NCBI GenBank assembly: GCA_965657505.1
Contig: CBFHON010000004.1
Coordinates: forward strand, 62,001 to 126,000
DNA: 64,000 nucleotides
Source of the DNA: TMED109 sp002171375
GTDB taxonomy: Bacteria > Pseudomonadota > Alphaproteobacteria > TMED109
Direction of reading: 5' to 3'
Shown: positions 36,487 through 46,301 of the stretch, piece by piece
Layout: each line of letters opens with the position of its first letter
Numbering within the stretch: position 1 is the stretch's first letter
The notes under the pieces: generated by a model
Seen by the model: only the letters and a program-made list of their open reading frames with translations
Told to the model about the DNA's origin: nothing
The model's database searches: none
Translations under genes and position numbers: made by a program

Positions 36487-37588
36487 TAAAAATATATTTA
36501 TAATAGGAGGTGGAACCGCAGGACATGTTCTTCCTGCCATTCAACTTAGTAAAGAATTTATTAAATATGATTATAATATAATATTTATAACAGACTCAAG
36601 AATGTATGATTTTGTTAAAAAAAATATAAGTAATAGAGATATCAATATTTTATGTTTGAAGGGTAGAGGTTTTTATAAAAGAAGTATTGTAAAAAACATC
36701 AAGTCTATATGTTTATTAGTTTATGCATTTATTCAATCGCTTAATTATATTATTAAATATAAACCTATAATAAGTTATGGTTTTGGTGGTGCTATAACAT
36801 TGTCTCCCATTATTATGTCTAAAGTTTTTAAAATTCCTATTATTTTACATGAAGGTAATATAGTTTTAGGAAAAGCAAATAAATTATTATATAAATATGC
36901 TAATATACTAACTACATTTTTTCCAATTTTAGATAATAATTCTAATAATTTATACAATTATAAGTATATAGGAATGCCAGTTAGGAAAGAAATTGAAAAT
37001 ATATATAAAAATAAGTATGAAATTAAGAATAATAAATTAATTAATATTTTAATTACTGGTGGCAGCTTAGGTGCAGAAGTAATGGCAACTAAGATTGCTA
37101 CAGCTTTATGTTTTTTTCCAAAGGAATTCAGGAATAAAATATCTATATTACAACAAGTAAGAGAAGAAAATTATTCATATTTAAAGAAATTATACGATCA
37201 TTCTTTAATTAATTATAAGCTGGAGACTTATATAAAAAATATGCCAGAAAGTTTAAATTGGTGCCATTTAATAATATGTAGAAGTGGAGCTGGAACAATA
37301 GCAGAAAATCTAGTTGCTGGAAGACCTTCAATAATGATTCCATTGCCTAGTTCTTCAGATAATCATCAAATGAAAAATGCGTTAATGATTGAAAAATTAG
37401 GAGCAGGTCTTGTAATAAGAAATAATGAGATTAATGATCAAAATAAATTAATATTTAAATTAAAAAGTATTATTTTTAATTCAGAAAGATTATGTATGAT
37501 GTCAAAATCAGCTAAAAATAATTCAATTTTAGGTGCTGAAAAAAAATTAGTTAATCTAGGAAAAGAAATTTTAAATGCAAAGAATTAG
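36476..37588 (+). CDS. murG: Lipid II synthase (GlcNAc transferase) MurG
   Basis: MurG adds GlcNAc to lipid I on the cytoplasmic side of the membrane, giving lipid II. The 370 residues contain the glycine-rich FIIGGGTAGHVLPAIQL, HEGNIVLGKANKLL near 125, a second G-loop ITGGSLGAEV near 190, and CRSGAGTIAENLVAGRPSI near 265 for the UDP-sugar site. It overlaps ftsW and murC at its two ends, which suggests tight coupling. Confidence 0.95.
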   Translation: MKNNKNIFIIGGGTAGHVLPAIQLSKEFIKYDYNIIFITDSRMYDFVKKNISNRDINILCLKGRGFYKRSIVKNIKSICLLVYAFIQSLNYIIKYKPIISYGFGGAITLSPIIMSKVFKIPIILHEGNIVLGKANKLLYKYANILTTFFPILDNNSNNLYNYKYIGMPVRKEIENIYKNKYEIKNNKLINILITGGSLGAEVMATKIATALCFFPKEFRNKISILQQVREENYSYLKKLYDHSLINYKLETYIKNMPESLNWCHLIICRSGAGTIAENLVAGRPSIMIPLPSSSDNHQMKNALMIEKLGAGLVIRNNEINDQNKLIFKLKSIIFNSERLCMMSKSAKNNSILGAEKKLVNLGKEILNAKN

Positions 37589-39005
37589 TATGAATAATTT
37601 TTCTAAAGATATAGGTATAATTCACTTTATAGGTATAGGTGGAATTGGAATGAGTGGTATTGCAGAAATATTATTTAATTTAGGTTATAAAATAAGTGGA
37701 AGTGATATTTCAAAAAGTACCAATGTTGAACGTCTAATGAAAATGGGCATTAAAGTATTTATTGGTCAAAGTGCTAAGAATATAAAAAATATAAGTATTA
37801 TAGTTATTTCTTCTGCTATAAAGGAAGATAATGTAGAATTAGTAGCAGGCTATCTAAATAAAATTCCCATAGTTCGTAGAGCTGATATGCTTGCTGAATT
37901 AATGAGATTTAAAAAATCTATTTCCGTTGGTGGATCTCATGGAAAAACAACAACAACTTCTTTTATTAGTTCTTTATTAGAAGGAGCCAAACTAGATCCT
38001 ACAGTTGTTAATGGAGGTATAATAGAAGCATATGGAACTAATGCCAGGTTAGGAAAAAGTGATTGGATGGTTGTAGAAGCGGATGAAAGTGATGGTACTT
38101 TTATTAAACTTCCTTCTACTTACGTATTAATCACTAATATTGATCGGGAACATATAGATTATTATAAAACGTTTGATAATTTAAATAGAGCTTTTAGAAA
38201 TTTTGTGGAAAATATACCTTTTTATGGAACAGCATTTATTTGTATAGATTCTCCTGATTCTGAAAATTTATGTAAAGATATTAAATATAGAAATTTTATT
38301 ACTTTTGGCTTTAATAAAAATGCTCACTTAGTGGTTAATAATGTTAAAGTAATTAGTGGATTAACTTATTTTGATATTACTGTTAATAAGAAGGATCTAT
38401 ATAAAAATAAATTCATTAAGGGTTTAGCAATTCCAATACCTGGAGAACATAATATAAGAAATGCTTTAGGTTCAATAGCTGTTGCTTTAGAATTAGGGAT
38501 TTCCGAGACTATTATAAGAAATGTACTATTAAATTTTAGTGGTGTTGAAAGAAGATTTAGTTTTGTTGGTTCTTTTAAAGGTATTAAAATAATTGATGAT
38601 TATGCACATCATCCTACCGAAATAAAAAACACTTTAAAAGCAGCAAGATCTTTGTGTAAGGATAAATTAATAGTTATATTTGAGCCACATAGATATTCAA
38701 GAATAATTGATTTATATGATGAATTTATTAATTCTTTCTATGATGCAGATATATTATATGTAACAAAAATTTATAGCGCAGGAGAAAAAAAAATTGATGA
38801 GATAAATGAAAATATTCTTACAAAATCTATCAGAAATATTGGGCATAAAAATGTGAAGTGTTTTAAGAATGAGAGTAATATGGAATTAGAATTATTTGAA
38901 GCAGCAGATAATAATGATTTTATAATTTTTTTAGGTGCTGGTTCACTATCTAAAAGAGCAAGAAATATGGAGAAATTTGTTAAAAAAAAATTAATTACTT
39001 GTTAA
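37575..39005 (+). CDS. murC: UDP-MurNAc:L-alanine ligase
   Basis: MurC starts the peptide stem by adding L-alanine. The 476 residues begin with HFIGIGGIGMSGIAEIL. They have the P-loop VGGSHGKTTTTSFI near 115, EADESDGTFIKL near 170, IDDYAHHPTEIKNTL near 343 and FEPHRYSR near 370. The frame is open from an ATG inside murG; an ATG five codons later, just after the murG stop, would also fit and I cannot decide between them. Confidence 0.95.
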   Translation: MQRISMNNFSKDIGIIHFIGIGGIGMSGIAEILFNLGYKISGSDISKSTNVERLMKMGIKVFIGQSAKNIKNISIIVISSAIKEDNVELVAGYLNKIPIVRRADMLAELMRFKKSISVGGSHGKTTTTSFISSLLEGAKLDPTVVNGGIIEAYGTNARLGKSDWMVVEADESDGTFIKLPSTYVLITNIDREHIDYYKTFDNLNRAFRNFVENIPFYGTAFICIDSPDSENLCKDIKYRNFITFGFNKNAHLVVNNVKVISGLTYFDITVNKKDLYKNKFIKGLAIPIPGEHNIRNALGSIAVALELGISETIIRNVLLNFSGVERRFSFVGSFKGIKIIDDYAHHPTEIKNTLKAARSLCKDKLIVIFEPHRYSRIIDLYDEFINSFYDADILYVTKIYSAGEKKIDEINENILTKSIRNIGHKNVKCFKNESNMELELFEAADNNDFIIFLGAGSLSKRARNMEKFVKKKLITC

Positions 39006-39024
39006 GTAGAAATGATTTTGATTT

Positions 39025-39930
39025 ATGTCACTATTTAAAAAATTAGTTCCTAATGTTAGAGGAAAATTACTTTCTGATGCCAATATGTCTGCATCCTCCT
39101 GGTTTAAAGTTGGAGGTCCTTTTGAGTTATTATTTATACCTGAAGATGAATTAGATTTATTAAATTTTATTAAAAATTTGGATCATAAAATACCTATTTT
39201 TGTAATAGGAGCATTATCTAATACTTTAATAAGAGATGGAGGGGTAAAAGGTATAGGAATAAAATTGAATGAAAAATTTAGTAATATAAATGTTAGTAAT
39301 GATTTTATAGAAGTTGGAGCATCTTTATTAAATATGAAATTTGCAAAATATGCTCATAAAAATAATTTTTCAGGTTATGAATTTCTTTCTGGTATCCCTG
39401 GAACAATTGGAGGTAGTATAATAATGAATGCAGGCTGTTACGGAAGAGAAATGTCTGATATACTTTATGATGTCAAAATTATTGATAGAATTAAGGGATT
39501 AGATAATATTCCTGCTAAAAATTTAAAAATGTCATATAGAAAAACTTCAATTAATAGTGAATCTATAATTATTTCTGCAAAATTTAAATATTTTAAGAAA
39601 AATTGGGATCATAAATATAAAGCATACATAAAGACTGAAAGAGTTGGTTCACAACCAGTTAACCAATTAACTGGTGGTTCTACTTTTAAAAACCCGGAAG
39701 GATATAAGGCATGGAAACTTATTGAAGATGCTGGTTGTAGAGGATTATCTATAGGTGGAGCAAAGATATCAGATATGCATACTAACTTTATTATTAATTA
39801 TAATAATGCTACTGCTGATGATATTGAATCATTGGGAAATATAGTTAGACAAAAAGTATATGATCAATCAGGCATAAAATTAGAATGGGAAATAAGAAAA
39901 ATAGGCTTTACAAATAAAGAGGAAATATAA
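39025..39930 (+). CDS. murB: UDP-N-acetylenolpyruvoylglucosamine reductase
   Basis: MurB reduces the enolpyruvyl group to give UDP-MurNAc, using FAD and NADPH. The 301 residues show SSWFKVGGPFELLF, the FAD-binding GALSNTLIRDGGVKG near 62, SGIPGTIGGSIIMNAGCYG near 122, and QLTGGSTFKNPEG near 212 with the catalytic Ser. The length fits a type I or IIa-like short form. It is followed immediately by ddl. Confidence 0.95.
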   Translation: MSLFKKLVPNVRGKLLSDANMSASSWFKVGGPFELLFIPEDELDLLNFIKNLDHKIPIFVIGALSNTLIRDGGVKGIGIKLNEKFSNINVSNDFIEVGASLLNMKFAKYAHKNNFSGYEFLSGIPGTIGGSIIMNAGCYGREMSDILYDVKIIDRIKGLDNIPAKNLKMSYRKTSINSESIIISAKFKYFKKNWDHKYKAYIKTERVGSQPVNQLTGGSTFKNPEGYKAWKLIEDAGCRGLSIGGAKISDMHTNFIINYNNATADDIESLGNIVRQKVYDQSGIKLEWEIRKIGFTNKEEI

Positions 39931-40812
39931 TTGAATATAGTTTTATTATTTGGTGGTTATACTGAAAGAGATGTTTCTATAATGTCCGCAAAAGAGGTTG
40001 AAAGCTCTTTGAAAAGACTTGGACATAAAGTGACCAAAATAGATATTTCTAAGGAAGATTTTTGCTATTATTCTGAAAATAATATTGATTTAATATTTAA
40101 TTCTTTACACGGAGGAATTGGAGAAAATGGAATAATACAAAGTGTATGCGAGCTTAAAAGTATTCCATATACTGGTTCAGCCGTTCTAGCCTCAGCGATA
40201 GCCATGAATAAAGTGTTAGCTAAAAAGGTGTTTAATTCAATGAATATAAATACAGCTAATAGTTTAGTAAGCAATATAAATGATATTAAAAAAAATGAAC
40301 CAATGGAAAGGCCATACGTAATAAAACCTATAGATGGAGGTTCTAGTTTAGGTGTAAATATTATTAAGAAAGACTCGAATTTAGATAGATTAGAGTTAAG
40401 TGATAAAAATATTCTTGTAGAAACTTATGTTGCAGGTAAAGAAATTGCTGTAGCTATTATAGAAAACCATATTTTGGGCATGATTGAAATTCAGCATGAT
40501 GAAATATTTTATGATTATAAATCTAAATACAAAAGTAGTAGAACAAAATATGTTATTCCCAAAAATATAGGAGCTTATCAAAAAGAATTATTAGAATCTT
40601 TTTCTTTATCTGCTCACAAAATTCTTGGTTGTAAAGGTGTTACTAGGGCAGATTTTATTGTTCCTGATGAACCTTCTATTCAGCCGGTACTATTAGAAAT
40701 TAATACATTACCTGGCTTAACAAAACACTCACTAGTGCCGAAAATTGCTCAGAATAATGGAATTAATTTTGATGATTTAATATCTATGATTATTAAAGAT
40801 GCATTAATTTGA
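39931..40812 (+). CDS. ddl: D-alanine--D-alanine ligase
   Basis: Ddl makes the D-Ala-D-Ala dipeptide used by MurF. The 293-residue ATP-grasp protein has FGGYTERDVSIMSAKEV at the start, FNSLHGGIGENG near 57, KPIDGGSSLGVN near 132, and EINTLPGLTKHSLVPKIA near 250. It begins with a TTG directly after the murB stop, with GAGGAA six bases upstream. It is on the short side for the family but complete in its motifs. Confidence 0.94.
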   Translation: MNIVLLFGGYTERDVSIMSAKEVESSLKRLGHKVTKIDISKEDFCYYSENNIDLIFNSLHGGIGENGIIQSVCELKSIPYTGSAVLASAIAMNKVLAKKVFNSMNINTANSLVSNINDIKKNEPMERPYVIKPIDGGSSLGVNIIKKDSNLDRLELSDKNILVETYVAGKEIAVAIIENHILGMIEIQHDEIFYDYKSKYKSSRTKYVIPKNIGAYQKELLESFSLSAHKILGCKGVTRADFIVPDEPSIQPVLLEINTLPGLTKHSLVPKIAQNNGINFDDLISMIIKDALI

Positions 40813-41534
40813 TAAGGTTTTTAAAAAGACTATTTTTATTCTTATTTTTTATAAGTTTATCTATACTAATATATAAAAAAAACTACTTAATTACCAAACT
40901 GGACAATACAATATTAATTTTTTCAGACTATACAGGTAATGTTCTTAAGGAAGTATATGTTTCAGGAAGAATTAATGAGAATAAAAGTAATATTACTAAG
41001 GCTTTAAATATCAAAATCGGAGATTCTCTTCTTAATATAAATTTAAATGAAATAAGAAATAGCTTAAATGAGCTGTCATGGGTAAAAGATAGTATAATTT
41101 ATATCCTTCCTTTAGGAATATTAGAAATTGAAATTTTTGAATATATCCCGTTTGGGAAATACATTGATAAAAATGAAAAGTATTTTTTAATTAATAATAA
41201 TGGAATAAAGTTTAAGGAGATTGGATTTAATGAATTTTCTAGTTTATTTAAGTTACGCGGTGAAGGTGCACTTTTAAAAATTAATGAACTCTCCTTGATC
41301 ATGAATAAGCTCAAGTCATTTAATTTAGAAGTTATAGATGTAGAAAGAATAGACTCGAGGAGATGGAATATTTATTTACAAAAAGGATACTTTATTAAGC
41401 TACCGCATCTAGATCCTATAAATTCATTAGATGCTTTATATGAGTTAGATAATAATATAAAATATGATAATTTAATTTTTATAGATTTGAGAATTAAAAA
41501 TAGAATTAGTATAAAGTATAAAAATATTGACTGA
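40809..41534 (+). CDS. ftsQ: Cell division protein FtsQ
   Basis: FtsQ is a single-pass membrane protein that recruits FtsL/FtsB to the division site. The 241 residues have a short basic N-terminus, one membrane segment (about 6-20), a POTRA-like region (about 40-110; VSGRINENKSNITKALNIKIGDSLLNIN) and a beta-rich C-terminal part. TTG start and ddl stop share TTGA. The call rests on position between ddl and ftsA and on architecture, since sequence conservation is low. Confidence 0.85.
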   Translation: MIRFLKRLFLFLFFISLSILIYKKNYLITKLDNTILIFSDYTGNVLKEVYVSGRINENKSNITKALNIKIGDSLLNINLNEIRNSLNELSWVKDSIIYILPLGILEIEIFEYIPFGKYIDKNEKYFLINNNGIKFKEIGFNEFSSLFKLRGEGALLKINELSLIMNKLKSFNLEVIDVERIDSRRWNIYLQKGYFIKLPHLDPINSLDALYELDNNIKYDNLIFIDLRIKNRISIKYKNID

Positions 41535-41542
41535 AATTAATT

Positions 41543-42817
41543 ATGGTTAAATCTAATTTAATAAACTACTCTTCTTTTTCTAAAAGCCCCATTATAGCTG
41601 CTTTAGATATTGGATCTAGCAAAATATGTTGTTTAATTGCAAAGATTGATAAAAATGAGACTCTTTCTATAATAGGTGCTGGCTTTCAAGAATCTAAAGG
41701 TTTAGTATCAGGTGTTATAACAGATATGATTGCTTTAGAGAATTCTATCAGAAACTGCGTAGCAAGCGCTGAAAAAATGGCATCAGTAAGAATAAAAAAT
41801 ATTATTGTAGGATTTTCTTCTGATAACATTAATATAGAAAATTTAAATATTGAAATTGATCTTAAAGGCGCTGTTATTGGCCAAAGAGACTTAAACAGGG
41901 CATATAATTTTTTATCTGAAAAACATGATATGGGTAATAGGTCTATTTTACATGTAATACCATTTCAATATTCTATAGATGGAAACAAGGGAGTTAAAAA
42001 TCCTATTGGTATGATTGGAGATAAATTAGGTGTCGAGATAAGCATAATTAGTTCTGATTCTAACACTTTAAAAAACCTAGAAAATGTTGTTAAACATTGT
42101 GACTTGGAAATAGATGAAATTGTTTATACACCTTATGCAAGTGGTATATCTTTACTTTCAGAAGAAGAGAAAGAATTAGGAGTAGCATTAATAGATATGG
42201 GTTCTACATTAACTACTGTATCAATTTTTTATAATGGATCTATTTTATATACTAAATCTATTCCATTAGGTGGAAATATGGTTACTAATGATGTATCTAG
42301 AATATTTTCTTTATCATTTGCTAACGCTGAAAGAATCAAAATAATAAATGGGCAATTAATTGAAGAGTTAGAAAATTCTCTTTCAACTATTGAAGTTGAT
42401 ACTTTAGGAGAAGATAATGAATCTATTGAAATTACTAGAAAAGATTTAATTTCAGTTATAAAACCAAGAATATTTGAAATAGTTAATACGATAAATGATA
42501 TTATTATAGATAGTAAATATAACAATATAATTGCAAATAGATTTGTAATAACTGGTGGAGCATCTCAAATGGAAGGTTTATTGGATTTCACTAGCAAGGT
42601 TTTTGGGAAAAAAGCTAGACTCGCTAAATCCATTCAAATTAATGCTTTACCTGAAAATATGAAAAGCCCATCATTCTCTGCAATAAGTAGTATGGTTAAG
42701 TATTCTATAACGAAAAATAATGATATTAATATGAAATTGACTAAGAAAAATAATAATTCTGATAGCATTTATGCATATGTGCAAAAGTTTAAAAATTGGT
42801 TTATAGAAAATTTTTGA
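41543..42817 (+). CDS. ftsA: Cell division protein FtsA
   Basis: FtsA is an actin-like ATPase that tethers FtsZ filaments to the membrane. The 424 residues have IAALDIGSSKICCLIAKI near 18 (phosphate loop 1), the 1C domain near 85-165, ALIDMGSTLTTVSIFYNG near 215 and VITGGASQMEGL near 333. The C-terminal YVQKFKNWFIENF looks like the amphipathic membrane-binding helix. Its normal partner ftsZ is missing from the next position; lpxC follows after 92 bases. Confidence 0.95.
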   Translation: MVKSNLINYSSFSKSPIIAALDIGSSKICCLIAKIDKNETLSIIGAGFQESKGLVSGVITDMIALENSIRNCVASAEKMASVRIKNIIVGFSSDNINIENLNIEIDLKGAVIGQRDLNRAYNFLSEKHDMGNRSILHVIPFQYSIDGNKGVKNPIGMIGDKLGVEISIISSDSNTLKNLENVVKHCDLEIDEIVYTPYASGISLLSEEEKELGVALIDMGSTLTTVSIFYNGSILYTKSIPLGGNMVTNDVSRIFSLSFANAERIKIINGQLIEELENSLSTIEVDTLGEDNESIEITRKDLISVIKPRIFEIVNTINDIIIDSKYNNIIANRFVITGGASQMEGLLDFTSKVFGKKARLAKSIQINALPENMKSPSFSAISSMVKYSITKNNDINMKLTKKNNNSDSIYAYVQKFKNWFIENF

Positions 42818-42830
42818 TTTAATTAATCTT

Positions 42831-42847
42831 TGTTACAAATGTTACAA
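42831..42847. repeat. Direct repeat TGTTACAA-A-TGTTACAA upstream of lpxC
   Basis: The 8-mer TGTTACAA occurs twice with one base between (42831-42838 and 42840-42847), 63 bases before the lpxC ATG. The same 8-mer, inverted, forms part of the palindrome at 53862-53881. It may be an operator; it also lies where ftsZ would be expected. Confidence 0.4.
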
Positions 42848-42909
42848 TATTTGATTTCTCTTCAATATTAATAGTTGATATAAACAATCATTAAATTGAG
42901 AAAAATATT

Positions 42910-43836
42910 ATGCCTGATACATTAAATATTACTAATATAGGTTTCCAGAAAACCTTAAAATCTGAGGTGTTTTGTGAGGGTATTGGCCTTCACTCTGGTA
43001 AAAAGACCTCAATTAAAATAATGCCAGCAGAAGTAAATACAGGGATTTCTTTTTTTAGGCAAGATTTGTCAGAAAACCAGGAAATTAAAGCTATATATGA
43101 AAATGTATGTGATACAAAATTAGGTACTACTATATCAAATAAAGCTGGCCATAAAGTTCAAACTATAGAACACTTAATGGCTGCATTTATGGGATTAAAG
43201 ATAGATAATGCTCAGGTATTGCTATCGGGAAATGAAATTCCTATAATGGATGGAAGTTCTAGGGTATTTATTGATTTAATTAACACCGTAGGTATAAAAG
43301 AACAATTCACAAAGAAAAAAGTAATAAAGATTTTAAAAGAAGTTTCTTTTTTTCAAAATAATAGCTCTATTATAGCAATTCCTTCAGATAATTTTAGCAT
43401 CGATTATCATATTGATTTTGATGATCCTGCTATTGGTATTCAAAATAAGAAAGTTACTTTAATGGGTGATAATTTTGATAAAGAGATTGGGTCTGCCAGA
43501 ACCTTTGGTATGCTCAGTGAAGTAAAAAATATGCATAAAAATGGCTTAGCATTAGGAGGATCAATAAACAATGCTATTGTTGTTGATGCTGGAAAAATAT
43601 TAAATGCTGATGGTCTTCGCTTTGAAGATGAATTTGTAAGACATAAAATTTTAGATTTCTGTGGAGATATTTACTTGTCAGGATTTCAAATATTAGGAAG
43701 TATAGTTGCAAAATGTGCTGGTCACGATATAAATAATAAATTTTTATGGGAACTATTTAGTGATGATAGTAACTATCAAATAATAGAAGAAAACTCTATT
43801 AGTACGATAGAAGAAATTAATTTTGCAGTAGCTTAA
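42910..43836 (+). CDS. lpxC: UDP-3-O-acyl-N-acetylglucosamine deacetylase
   Basis: LpxC carries out the committed step of lipid A synthesis. The 308 residues include EGIGLHSGKKTSIKI near 25, QTIEHLMAAFMGLKIDN near 78 (zinc His), IMDGSSRVFIDLI near 105, RHKILDFCGDIYLSG near 237 (zinc His and Asp) and KCAGHDINNKFL near 265 (catalytic His). Its presence shows that the organism makes lipopolysaccharide. In related genomes it sits after ftsZ; here it follows ftsA directly. Confidence 0.96.
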   Translation: MPDTLNITNIGFQKTLKSEVFCEGIGLHSGKKTSIKIMPAEVNTGISFFRQDLSENQEIKAIYENVCDTKLGTTISNKAGHKVQTIEHLMAAFMGLKIDNAQVLLSGNEIPIMDGSSRVFIDLINTVGIKEQFTKKKVIKILKEVSFFQNNSSIIAIPSDNFSIDYHIDFDDPAIGIQNKKVTLMGDNFDKEIGSARTFGMLSEVKNMHKNGLALGGSINNAIVVDAGKILNADGLRFEDEFVRHKILDFCGDIYLSGFQILGSIVAKCAGHDINNKFLWELFSDDSNYQIIEENSISTIEEINFAVA

Positions 43837-43844
43837 AGATACAA

Positions 43845-44612
43845 ATGATCATAAAAACTTTATTCCTATTCTTATATATATCTATATTTAATATTTTCAT
43901 TATTAAATCAATATTGGCTGAAGAAACTTCTATAAATTTTGAAGATGGAAGTACATATAAAGGAGAAATTTTGGAAGGAAAAATGGAAGGTAAGGGGACC
44001 TTTGTTTCTGCAAAAAACCAAAATAACCAAATATTAAAATATAATGGAGATTTTAAAAATGGTAAATTTGATGGAGTAGGAACTTTAAAATTTTATAATG
44101 GAGACAATTATAATGGTGACTTTTTTGACGGTGTAATGCATGGAAAAGGCAAATTAGAGTATAAAAACGGATCTATTTATGAAGGAATGTTTGTAAAAGG
44201 TAAAAAAGAAGGAAAAGGTAAAATTTTATATAGTGACGGCGTAGTTTATTCTGGCGATTTTATAAATGATAAGATTGAAGGTATTGGAAAAATTGTTTAC
44301 GAGAAAGGAAATGAATATACAGGAGAATTTTTTAATAATCTAATGCATGGCAACGGAGCTATTATTTTTAAGGATGGAAGCTCGTACAAAGGAAATTTTA
44401 TAAATGGTAACTATAATGGAGAAGGAATATTTACTTTTCCTGATGGAACTTACTATAAAGGTGAATTTAAGAATGGCGTTAGAGATGGACCAGGTGAATT
44501 AATATATATTGATAATACACGACAGTCAGGCATATTTAAAAATGGTGATTTTGTTGGTGAGGTAATAATTAAATTCCCTGATGGCACTGTGCAAAAGAAG
44601 TATGTAGACTAA
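43845..44612 (+). CDS. Exported MORN-repeat protein
   Basis: The 255-residue protein starts with a signal peptide (hydrophobic 4-24, likely cut after ILA). It then consists almost entirely of about nine MORN units of roughly 23 residues, of the form Y-x-G-x-F-x-x-G-x-x-x-G-x-G-x-x-x-x-x-x-x-G, for example YNGDFKNGKFDGVGTLKFYNG. MORN sheets bind lipids or proteins, or serve as scaffolds. It starts eight bases after lpxC on the same strand, so an envelope role is likely, but I cannot assign a function. Confidence 0.8.
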   Translation: MIIKTLFLFLYISIFNIFIIKSILAEETSINFEDGSTYKGEILEGKMEGKGTFVSAKNQNNQILKYNGDFKNGKFDGVGTLKFYNGDNYNGDFFDGVMHGKGKLEYKNGSIYEGMFVKGKKEGKGKILYSDGVVYSGDFINDKIEGIGKIVYEKGNEYTGEFFNNLMHGNGAIIFKDGSSYKGNFINGNYNGEGIFTFPDGTYYKGEFKNGVRDGPGELIYIDNTRQSGIFKNGDFVGEVIIKFPDGTVQKKYVD

Positions 44613-44619
44613 TAATACC

Positions 44620-46269
44620 CTACATATTAGGATAATTAGGGCCCCCTCCTCCTTCGGGAGCGGTCCAATTAATGTTTTGTGAAGGGTCTTTAATATCACA
44701 AGTTTTACAGTGTAGACAATTTTGAGAATTAATTTGTAATTTTTTGGTATTATTCTCTTCGATTATTTCGTAAACACCTGCAGGACAATAAAGTTGTTCA
44801 GGAGAGTTATAAATTGCTAAATTATGCTTTATAGGGATGTCTTTATTTATGAGTTCTAAATGGCATGGTTGGTTTTCAGAATGGTTTGTACCAGAGAATG
44901 ATAAGTTAGTTAATCTATCAAAGCCAAAAATTCCATCTGCTTTTTTATATATTATTTTTTCATATTGACTTGCTGGTTTAGTAGCATTGTGATCTGCATG
45001 ATTTAGCTTTAAAGTCCATGGTGCTTTGCCGTTAAATACTTTTTGATCTAATGCACCTAATATAGTTCCAAGTATTAAACCATATTTAAATCCAGGCCTA
45101 AAGTTTCTTGCCTTTTTTAATTCTATTCCTGCCCATGAATTATAAAAATTATTCTCATATTCCTTTAATTCTAAGTTAGTTTTTGAGTTTATATCTAATT
45201 TTTTTATAATTGTCTCTGCTGCAACTATTCCGGATTTCATAGCTGTATGAGTTCCTTTTATTTTAGGAACATTTAATGTACCTGCTTCACATCCTATTAG
45301 TGCTCCGCCTGGAAAATATAATTTTGGTAATGATTGATATCCTCCCTCATTGAGAGCTCTTGCTCCATATGCAATTCTTCTACCATTTTTAAGTATTTTT
45401 TTTATTTCTGGATGAGTTTTAAATTTTTGGAATTCTTCATAAGGACTTATATAAGGGTTTTTATAATCAAGCCCCATAACAAAACCAATCGAAATTTGAT
45501 TTTTATCCATATGATACAGAAACGATCCTCCATATATATCGTTAGAAAGAGGCCATCCTGCAGAATGCATAATGCTGCCTTCCTTATGATTTTCTTTATC
45601 TATTTCCCAAATTTCTTTAAGTCCTATACCGTATGACTGCGGAGATTTTCCTTCGTCAAGATTATATTTTTTTATTAATTGTTTTCCTAGATGACCTCTG
45701 CATCCTTCTGCAAATAATGTATATTTTCCTATCAATTCTATACCGGGTTCAAATGAAGAAGATTTAACAAAATCCTTATCAACTCCCATATCACCAGTTG
45801 CAATCCCAATTACAGAATCCTTTTCATCAAATAAAATTTCTTTAGCTGCGAATCCTGGATAAATTTCAACACCTAAGTTTTCCGCTTCACCCGCTAACCA
45901 TCTGCACATATTAGAGAGACTTATGATAAAATTATTATGATTTTTCATTGATTTAGGTAGTAAAAAATTAGGCAATCTTATACTTTTACTCTCACTCAGG
46001 AATATGAACTTTTCTTGAACAACAGGTGACATTGTTGGATGAGACATATCTTTCCAATTAGGAAAAAGTTCTTCTAAAGCTTTTGTTTCAAAAACTGCTC
46101 CAGATAATATATGCGCTCCTACCTCTGGTCCTTTTTCAACTATACAAACTGACAGTTCTCTATTATTTATTTTAGCTAATTGCTTTAATTTTATTGCTGA
46201 AGATAGGCCGGCTGGACCTGCACCTACTATAACTACATCGTACTCCATTTTTTCTCTATCAGATCTCAT
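44620..46269 (-). CDS. Electron transfer flavoprotein-ubiquinone oxidoreductase
   Basis: ETF-QO passes electrons from acyl-CoA and amino-acid dehydrogenases, through ETF, to ubiquinone at the inner membrane. The 549 residues begin with the FAD loop DVVIVGAGPAGLSSAIKL. They contain GAHILSGAVFETKALEELFP near 50, GALIGCEAGTLNVPKIKGTH near 325, and a C-terminal 4Fe-4S domain with CPAGVYE and NCLHCKTCDIKDPSQNINW. I start at the ATG at 46269 with GAGGTG just upstream; an earlier in-frame GTG lies inside that site. It converges on the MORN gene. Confidence 0.95.
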   Translation of the reverse strand: MRSDREKMEYDVVIVGAGPAGLSSAIKLKQLAKINNRELSVCIVEKGPEVGAHILSGAVFETKALEELFPNWKDMSHPTMSPVVQEKFIFLSESKSIRLPNFLLPKSMKNHNNFIISLSNMCRWLAGEAENLGVEIYPGFAAKEILFDEKDSVIGIATGDMGVDKDFVKSSSFEPGIELIGKYTLFAEGCRGHLGKQLIKKYNLDEGKSPQSYGIGLKEIWEIDKENHKEGSIMHSAGWPLSNDIYGGSFLYHMDKNQISIGFVMGLDYKNPYISPYEEFQKFKTHPEIKKILKNGRRIAYGARALNEGGYQSLPKLYFPGGALIGCEAGTLNVPKIKGTHTAMKSGIVAAETIIKKLDINSKTNLELKEYENNFYNSWAGIELKKARNFRPGFKYGLILGTILGALDQKVFNGKAPWTLKLNHADHNATKPASQYEKIIYKKADGIFGFDRLTNLSFSGTNHSENQPCHLELINKDIPIKHNLAIYNSPEQLYCPAGVYEIIEENNTKKLQINSQNCLHCKTCDIKDPSQNINWTAPEGGGGPNYPNM

Positions 46270-46301
46270 TTTCACCTCATATAATGTGAATAAAATATTA
46301 T

